This document shows, piece by piece, positions 27,539-32,426 of a DNA stretch of 32,426 nt (positions are counted from its first letter, which is position 1; every line of letters begins with the position of its first letter). Source of the DNA: Draconibacterium orientale (lineage in GTDB: Bacteria; Bacteroidota; Bacteroidia; Bacteroidales; DYQJ01); NCBI GenBank assembly GCA_020719345.1, contig DYQJ01000006.1, positions 1 through 32,426 on the forward strand, written 5' to 3'. The notes under the pieces are model-generated. The model saw only the letters and a list, made by a program, of their open reading frames with translations, had not been told where the DNA came from and did not search any database. The position numbers and the translations under genes are program-made.

Positions 27539-28369
27539 ATGGAAACTTTTGCCCATTTTGATGAATCGTTCAATCTTAATAAGACTTCTACATACAATTT
27601 AACTCTGCATTTTTCTAAGGATTATTATGCGTACGTGTTAAAAGATACGATACGCAAACAGTTTGTCGCTATTAAAAAAGGAGAATATCCGGAACAAAAA
27701 CGAACACTTATTACAGATAAAATAAAAGATGCCATAAAAAGTGATGTCTATTTGAATAAGAGTTATAAATCTGTGGACATCGTCTTTCGTTCAAATAAGT
27801 TCACGCTGGTGCCGACGGCTATTTTTAATAAACAAAATATTAAAACGTATTTTAACTTCAACAACGAGATAAAACCCGAAGATGAAATACATTTTAATAA
27901 ACTTAATGAAACGCAAGCAGTTAATCTCTTCGTCGTACCTTCTGCTATCACTACTTTCTTAGTTAATAAATTTCCCGAAGTAAAATTCTTTCAACATTCC
28001 AGCAATATTATTGAACTGTTAATAGCCGAATCTAAAAAGAGTAACTCCGAATATCCTACTTTTTATATCAACTTCTCAAGAGACGACTTTGATATTATAG
28101 CCGTTAAAAAAGGACAGCTACTCTTCTATAACAATTTCTATTACAAGACATGCGAAGATTATCTGTTCTATTTCTTAAATGTCATTAGAAATATGGAATA
28201 TAATAATGATAAAATTGATGTCATTCTCTCCGGAGAGATAACTCCTAAAATGGAATTGTATCTTAATTCTTACAAATATTTTGCTAACTATAAATTCGCA
28301 CAAGTAATGAATAATTTTACTTATAATTTTGAGGTAGCCGAACATATTTTATCTAATATTTTATACTAA
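27539..28369 (+). CDS. DUF3822 family protein
   Basis: HFSKDYYAYVLKD, VPTAIFNKQNIKTYFNFNNEI; immediately upstream of rsmD, the usual Bacteroidetes neighbourhood. ATG is at 27539. Confidence 0.75.
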   Translation: METFAHFDESFNLNKTSTYNLTLHFSKDYYAYVLKDTIRKQFVAIKKGEYPEQKRTLITDKIKDAIKSDVYLNKSYKSVDIVFRSNKFTLVPTAIFNKQNIKTYFNFNNEIKPEDEIHFNKLNETQAVNLFVVPSAITTFLVNKFPEVKFFQHSSNIIELLIAESKKSNSEYPTFYINFSRDDFDIIAVKKGQLLFYNNFYYKTCEDYLFYFLNVIRNMEYNNDKIDVILSGEITPKMELYLNSYKYFANYKFAQVMNNFTYNFEVAEHILSNILY

Positions 28370-28372
28370 ACC

Positions 28373-28915
28373 ATGAGAATAATAAGTGGAGAAAAAGGCG
28401 GACGAATATTCTCGCCGCCTAAGATTTTTGTGGACAGACCTACCACTGACCTGGCTAAAGAAGGATTATTTAACATACTTGCAAATCGTTATGAATTTGC
28501 CGAGACGACCATACTTGACCTCTTTGCCGGTACAGGAAGCATAGGATACGAGTTTGCCTCAAGAGGAAGTAAAAGAGTGGTCGCAGTTGATATAAATCAA
28601 AAATATGTAGATTTTATCAACCGAACTTATACTTCGCTTTTTGAAGATAATAAAAATTTTATAGCGCTAAGAGCAGATGTCTTCCGATTTATTGAAAAAA
28701 ATACGCTAAATTATGATATTATTTTTGCAGACCCACCTTTTGACTTAGAACTAACCCCTAATATTCCGGATATTTTGTTTGCTAATAAAACATTGAAACC
28801 GGAGACACTATTTATTTTAGAACATTCGGAAAATATGAGCTTTGAAAAACACAACTTCTTTCATGAACAACGAAGATATGGAAAATTAAAATTCTCTTTC
28901 TTCATCGCTAAATAG
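28373..28915 (+). CDS. rsmD: 16S rRNA (guanine(966)-N(2))-methyltransferase RsmD
   Basis: MRIISGEKGGRIFSPP...RPTTDLAKEGLFNIL, ILDLFAGTGSIGYEFASRG, DIIFADPPFDL. Confidence 0.95.
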   Translation: MRIISGEKGGRIFSPPKIFVDRPTTDLAKEGLFNILANRYEFAETTILDLFAGTGSIGYEFASRGSKRVVAVDINQKYVDFINRTYTSLFEDNKNFIALRADVFRFIEKNTLNYDIIFADPPFDLELTPNIPDILFANKTLKPETLFILEHSENMSFEKHNFFHEQRRYGKLKFSFFIAK

Positions 28916-28973
28916 TTTAAAACCAAATATTAACTTTTTATTCTTTAAACTAAAAAACTAAAAACTAATTTAT

Positions 28974-31577
28974 ATGAATCAATTAATATTTAAAGTTTTA
29001 AAGCAAAGCCATAAGTTAGAAGAATATGATGATTCTACTTTGTTTGCCGATAAATATGATTTCCTAAAAAATCATTTTTTTAACGAAGCCAATTTCACTA
29101 ACGTGCCGAAAAACTTTGATTATCACAAATTTAAAAAAGACTTTGAACATTGGCTAACTACTACCAAAAAATTAAATCAGGAAACTTCTATATTAGAAGA
29201 TATTGATTTGATTAAATATCACGACACAAGCGCTATCAAAAATAAATTCGGAATAGGAGGAAGCTTTTATATCTTTTTTTATACTTTTCAAGATGTTTTA
29301 TTGTATAAAATACAAAGCTCGCAATGGTTAGATGAATTTAGCGTCAAACAAAGTAAATTTAATTTCGCTAAATTAGTGCAAAACGACTATAAAACAGAAA
29401 TTTATCAATTTATAGAAAAATATATTACAGATAAATATTTTGCAGAAGAAGATTTAAAGAGATATATAGAAAATAATTGCTACGTGGAAAATTTTTCGCA
29501 GCACCAAAAAAACTGGTTCTTTTGCAATAAACAACAAGACGAATATTTGCTTGCCGCTTTGGAAATCTCGCAAATGAGAAAAGCACCAATAGATTTTGGG
29601 GAGCAGATAACATGGAAATATATTTTGACAACGCATCACTCCTCGCTTATCGCTTTAAATACAGAAAACGAAATAGAAGATATTTTTGAAATATCTAATA
29701 AAGAGATGACCGTTAAAACCGAAATAGGTAAAGACCCCGTCAGCGTTGGAGAATATCAATGGCTCTGCTCACGACAAAACGAGAAAAAATATCATGACAT
29801 AAAAAACTGCGTCCCCATAGAAAAATACAGCCGACTCTACGAAATAGCACGACTCAACTGGTTAACTAAAATAAAAAACAATCAACTTTTTGCTAATGAC
29901 ATATTTAATTTCTTAACCGCAACACGTCAAGACCCTATTGACGAGTTTACGCTGTTTTTTATTAACATAGAAAATATTAACAATAAAGATATTATTAATA
30001 AGTTTGCCGAAGAAGATAGACTCATTAATATTATAAAAAAAATATTGAAGAACCAAGAAAGTGCCTCCGCCTTGATTAGCTGGTACGAAAAATGGCATTT
30101 CTCTTTAGTTACTACCGTAGCACTTATATACATACTCACCAGAGTCCCAGAAGATACAAACGACTTTAGCAAAATTCTCCCTTTTCACCGCAAAATACGG
30201 GAACTTTTTTATAAAGAAGAAAAAGATAAAATAAACAAAATTATCTTTGACATCAACTTCTGTAAACATTTGATTAAGTGTAATGAAAATAAAGAAGCGA
30301 TAATTCTATTAGAAGACCATCTGAAAAATCTGCCGGATGAAACTTTGTTAGACCTATTGCCGGCTCACAACTTAGACATTACAAGCACTGCAAGCGGACA
30401 AACGTTAAAAATAAAAATTCTTGATATGCTCGTACTCGCTAACGAGAAAGATAAATCAGTAATCAATTCGTTGCAACTCGCAATGTTACAGCCACTGGTA
30501 CGACAACGTCTGGAGCAGCTAATAACCAATTCTTCTGACAATCTAAAAATGCGAGCCGAAGAAATTAAACATCTCTTAGAAATTGGCGGACTGCTGTCAG
30601 AAGAAGATATTTATACAGATGAAATATATAACTCGCTAAAAAGAAAAGACATAGAAGACCGTCTGCGACACCCAGCGATGAGAAATGCCTCCACGCTAAA
30701 TAATTTTCAAACATGGATAGCAACAGTTAAAATTCCAGACTATTCTATTATTAAATCTTATGCCGAGCCACTGAATATTAAAAATTATCCTGAACTCAAT
30801 AATATTATCTCGGATATTAAAATTGCTTTAGAATTAGAAAAAGTAGAGCCATTCATCTCGCGAGGAGATAAATCCGTAGGAATAACAAGCTTTGAAGCCG
30901 AAATACCGTTTATTATCATCGGAGGAGAGCATTTGAATAAAGACTCGCAATATCATCTTACTTCTAACGAGTTCAAATTTGCGCTGGGATTAGAGTTAGC
31001 ACATCTTTTTTTCAAGCACTCCCGCATAACTGCAAATGATGTGTGGAGAGGAGCAATGGACAAAAGTATTTTCTTAGTAGATGCATTACTTTCTATTTTA
31101 CCCGTAGTCGGAATATTAGGGAAATCGTTTAGCTATTTTGAAAAACTAAGCTCCTTTGCAGGATTCTTACAAAAAACGGAAAAGATAACGAATATTACTT
31201 CTAAAAGTCAAGTCATTTTAAATAGTACCGGACAAGCAGTTAATTTGTACCAAAAAATATCAAAGAAAGAAACCGAGATGGCGCGTGAACAAGAGATGCT
31301 TGCCATCTCAAGACTAATGCAATTAACCGCAGACCGAGCAGGACTACTTTTTTGTGGAAATATTAAAGCTGCAGTACGCTCCATGTTCTTAGTATCCAGA
31401 AATTATGCCTCTGAACTCCACGTAATAGAGAAATACGGATTAGAGAAATTCATCTTAAAACAAGATGAAACCGGAAATTTCGTAAATCAAGAGTTTTCAC
31501 TCAGAATAGCGAATCTCTTTTCATTCTATTTATCAGACGATTACGTGACGCTAAAAAATGAAATAAAAATGAAATAA
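28974..31577 (+). CDS. Large conserved hypothetical protein with C-terminal M48-like region (degenerate HExxH)
   Basis: FKFALGLELAHLFFKHSRITANDVWRG resembles HELAHxxxxHSR regions but first His is Leu; DRAGLLFCGN downstream. Confidence 0.6.
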   Translation: MNQLIFKVLKQSHKLEEYDDSTLFADKYDFLKNHFFNEANFTNVPKNFDYHKFKKDFEHWLTTTKKLNQETSILEDIDLIKYHDTSAIKNKFGIGGSFYIFFYTFQDVLLYKIQSSQWLDEFSVKQSKFNFAKLVQNDYKTEIYQFIEKYITDKYFAEEDLKRYIENNCYVENFSQHQKNWFFCNKQQDEYLLAALEISQMRKAPIDFGEQITWKYILTTHHSSLIALNTENEIEDIFEISNKEMTVKTEIGKDPVSVGEYQWLCSRQNEKKYHDIKNCVPIEKYSRLYEIARLNWLTKIKNNQLFANDIFNFLTATRQDPIDEFTLFFINIENINNKDIINKFAEEDRLINIIKKILKNQESASALISWYEKWHFSLVTTVALIYILTRVPEDTNDFSKILPFHRKIRELFYKEEKDKINKIIFDINFCKHLIKCNENKEAIILLEDHLKNLPDETLLDLLPAHNLDITSTASGQTLKIKILDMLVLANEKDKSVINSLQLAMLQPLVRQRLEQLITNSSDNLKMRAEEIKHLLEIGGLLSEEDIYTDEIYNSLKRKDIEDRLRHPAMRNASTLNNFQTWIATVKIPDYSIIKSYAEPLNIKNYPELNNIISDIKIALELEKVEPFISRGDKSVGITSFEAEIPFIIIGGEHLNKDSQYHLTSNEFKFALGLELAHLFFKHSRITANDVWRGAMDKSIFLVDALLSILPVVGILGKSFSYFEKLSSFAGFLQKTEKITNITSKSQVILNSTGQAVNLYQKISKKETEMAREQEMLAISRLMQLTADRAGLLFCGNIKAAVRSMFLVSRNYASELHVIEKYGLEKFILKQDETGNFVNQEFSLRIANLFSFYLSDDYVTLKNEIKMK

Positions 31578-31615
31578 AAAAAAATGAAAAAAAATGAAAA
31601 ATTCTTGCAAAAAAA

Positions 31616-31647
31616 TTTGGTACTTAAAAAAAAGTTTCTTATCTTTG
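31616..31647 (+). promoter_or_regulatory. Promoter of tRNA-Glu (TTTG-N20-TATCTTTG)
   Basis: tttg(31616-31619), 20-nt spacer, tatctttg(31640-31647). Confidence 0.7.
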
Positions 31648-31738
31648 TAACGTCAAAAATGATAAACAAGTTCACAACAAAAAGATGAATATACAAAAGA
31701 CAATATACGAAGATCAAGTATCAAAGTTAATATAAAAT

Positions 31739-31810
31739 GGTCCGGTCGTCTAACGGTTAGGACGTCAGATTTTCATTCTGATAATCGGGGTTCGATTCCC
31801 CGTCGGACTG
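31739..31810 (+). tRNA. tRNA-Glu (anticodon TTC)
   Basis: Cloverleaf: acceptor GGTCCGG/TCGGACT, D arm GTC..GAC, anticodon stem TCAGA-TTTTCAT-TCTGA, T arm CGGGG-TTCGATT-CCCCG. Confidence 0.95.
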
Positions 31811-31824
31811 CACCATAATCAGTA

Positions 31825-31854
31825 AGCCCTGCACTAATAGCGCAGGGCTTTTTT
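31825..31854 (+). terminator. Rho-independent terminator after tRNA-Glu
   Basis: AGCCCTGC-actaatagc-GCAGGGCT followed by TTTTT. Confidence 0.9.
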
Positions 31855-31858
31855 GTTG

Positions 31859-31941
31859 ACTATTTTCTAAAATAGCAGAAATAACCACCGATAAAATCGG
31901 TGGACTAATAAAAGCAATATTTTACAACTCCTACGGAGTTG
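31859..31941. repeat. Three consecutive short perfect hairpins (REP-like)
   Basis: CTATTTT-ct-AAAATAG (31860-31875), CCACCGAT-aaa-ATCGGTGG (31885-31903), CAACTCC-tac-GGAGTTG (31925-31941). Confidence 0.8.
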
Positions 31942-31961
31942 ATAAATAAAATTAACATAAT

Positions 31962-32118
31962 TTAGGCATCTTTCATAACCGCTTAAAAGTAGTTTACACT
32001 TTTTTCTTTGCGAAACTCTGCGAGAAATTGATAATCAAATATTTCACGCAGAGTCTCGCAAAGGTAAAAACGCAAAGTTTCGCAAAGAAGTGTAACCTAA
32101 TAAATGAAACATGCCTAA
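31962..32118. repeat. 157-bp MITE-like palindromic element with TTAGGCAT/ATGCCTAA ends
   Basis: ttaggcatctttcataacc...ctttgcgaaactctgcg ... cgcagagtctcgcaaag...cgcaaagtttcgcaaagaagtgtaacc...gaaacatgcctaa; ends perfectly inverted over 8 bp, internal 17-bp IR with one mismatch. Confidence 0.8.
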
Positions 32119-32191
32119 TTTATTCTTACTTTTTAGGATTACAAATAAATCTGCCCTTTTATTTATCATAAATAAAAATAAATGAAAAAAA

Positions 32192-32223
32192 TTTGCAACT
32201 AAAATAAAAAAAAAATATTTTTG
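32192..32223 (+). promoter_or_regulatory. Bacteroidetes-type promoter (TTTG-N20-TATTTTTG)
   Basis: tttg(32192-32195), 20-nt A-rich spacer, tatttttg(32216-32223). Confidence 0.5.
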
Positions 32224-32239
32224 TATAGTAAAAATACGT

Positions 32240-32335
32240 AAGTAAATTATAAATTAAGAATTATAATTTGGCTTTTGCCTGAATATCAAGTAGTTGTAAA
32301 TTATAAATTCCGAAATTATTTTTTAAATTTTACTA
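32240..32335 (-). repeat. Dispersed about 100-bp repeat, copy C (inverted orientation)
   Basis: Reverse complement reads agtaaaatttaaaaaataatttcggaatttataatttacaactacttgatattcaggcaaaagccaaattataattcttaatttataatttactt. Confidence 0.93.
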
Positions 32336-32357
32336 ACGTTGGGAAGAAGTATTATTT

Positions 32358-32426
32358 ATGTGTGATAATAAAGTGGTAGCGTATAAAAATAGTGACCAAA
32401 ATTCAAATTTACTGATTTTTCATATA
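32358..32426 (+). CDS. 5' end of an ORF running off the window (MCDNKVVAYKNSDQNSNLLIFHI...)
   Basis: ATG at 32358 open to window end, downstream of the promoter at 32192..32223; too short for family assignment. Confidence 0.35.
   Translation, partial: MCDNKVVAYKNSDQNSNLLIFHI

Overview
AT-rich, Bacteroidetes-like window; TAnnTTTG-type promoters and a T9SS C-terminal sorting domain support that assignment. Contents from left to right: (1) two tandem TerD-family genes. (2) A surface-polysaccharide / sugar-amidotransferase cluster: a class-II glutaminase fused to an N-acetyl sugar amidotransferase, a DUF354-like protein, an 18-codon hisH remnant, asnB, a GT4 glycosyltransferase, two methyltransferases (one frameshifted) and a Wzx-like flippase. 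The cluster is interrupted by accessory DNA: a truncated AlbA_2/RecG-like fragment carrying 21-bp coding repeats, a 33-bp tandem repeat array, a DUF4143-type ATPase and an overlapping AbiEii-type toxin/antitoxin pair. (3) A YihY/BrkB gene, then a minus-strand citXG - membrane protein - ABC ATPase operon. (4) A T9SS-secreted M14 carboxypeptidase and a small DUF3267-like membrane metalloprotease bracketed by a dispersed repeat. (5) A 933-aa protein combining an [FeFe]-hydrogenase-like sensory module, an FeS domain, PAS and a SpoIIE-type phosphatase, divergent from a SulP-STAS transporter. (6) Housekeeping-like genes including rsmD, a tRNA-Glu, and a dense cluster of hairpins and palindromic elements. 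Strongest candidates for follow-up are the hydrogenase-like/SpoIIE sensor next to SulP-STAS, the glutaminase-amidotransferase fusion beside a dead hisH, and the repeat families that sit between promoters and genes and flank genes. All family assignments come from reading motifs; no database search was run.
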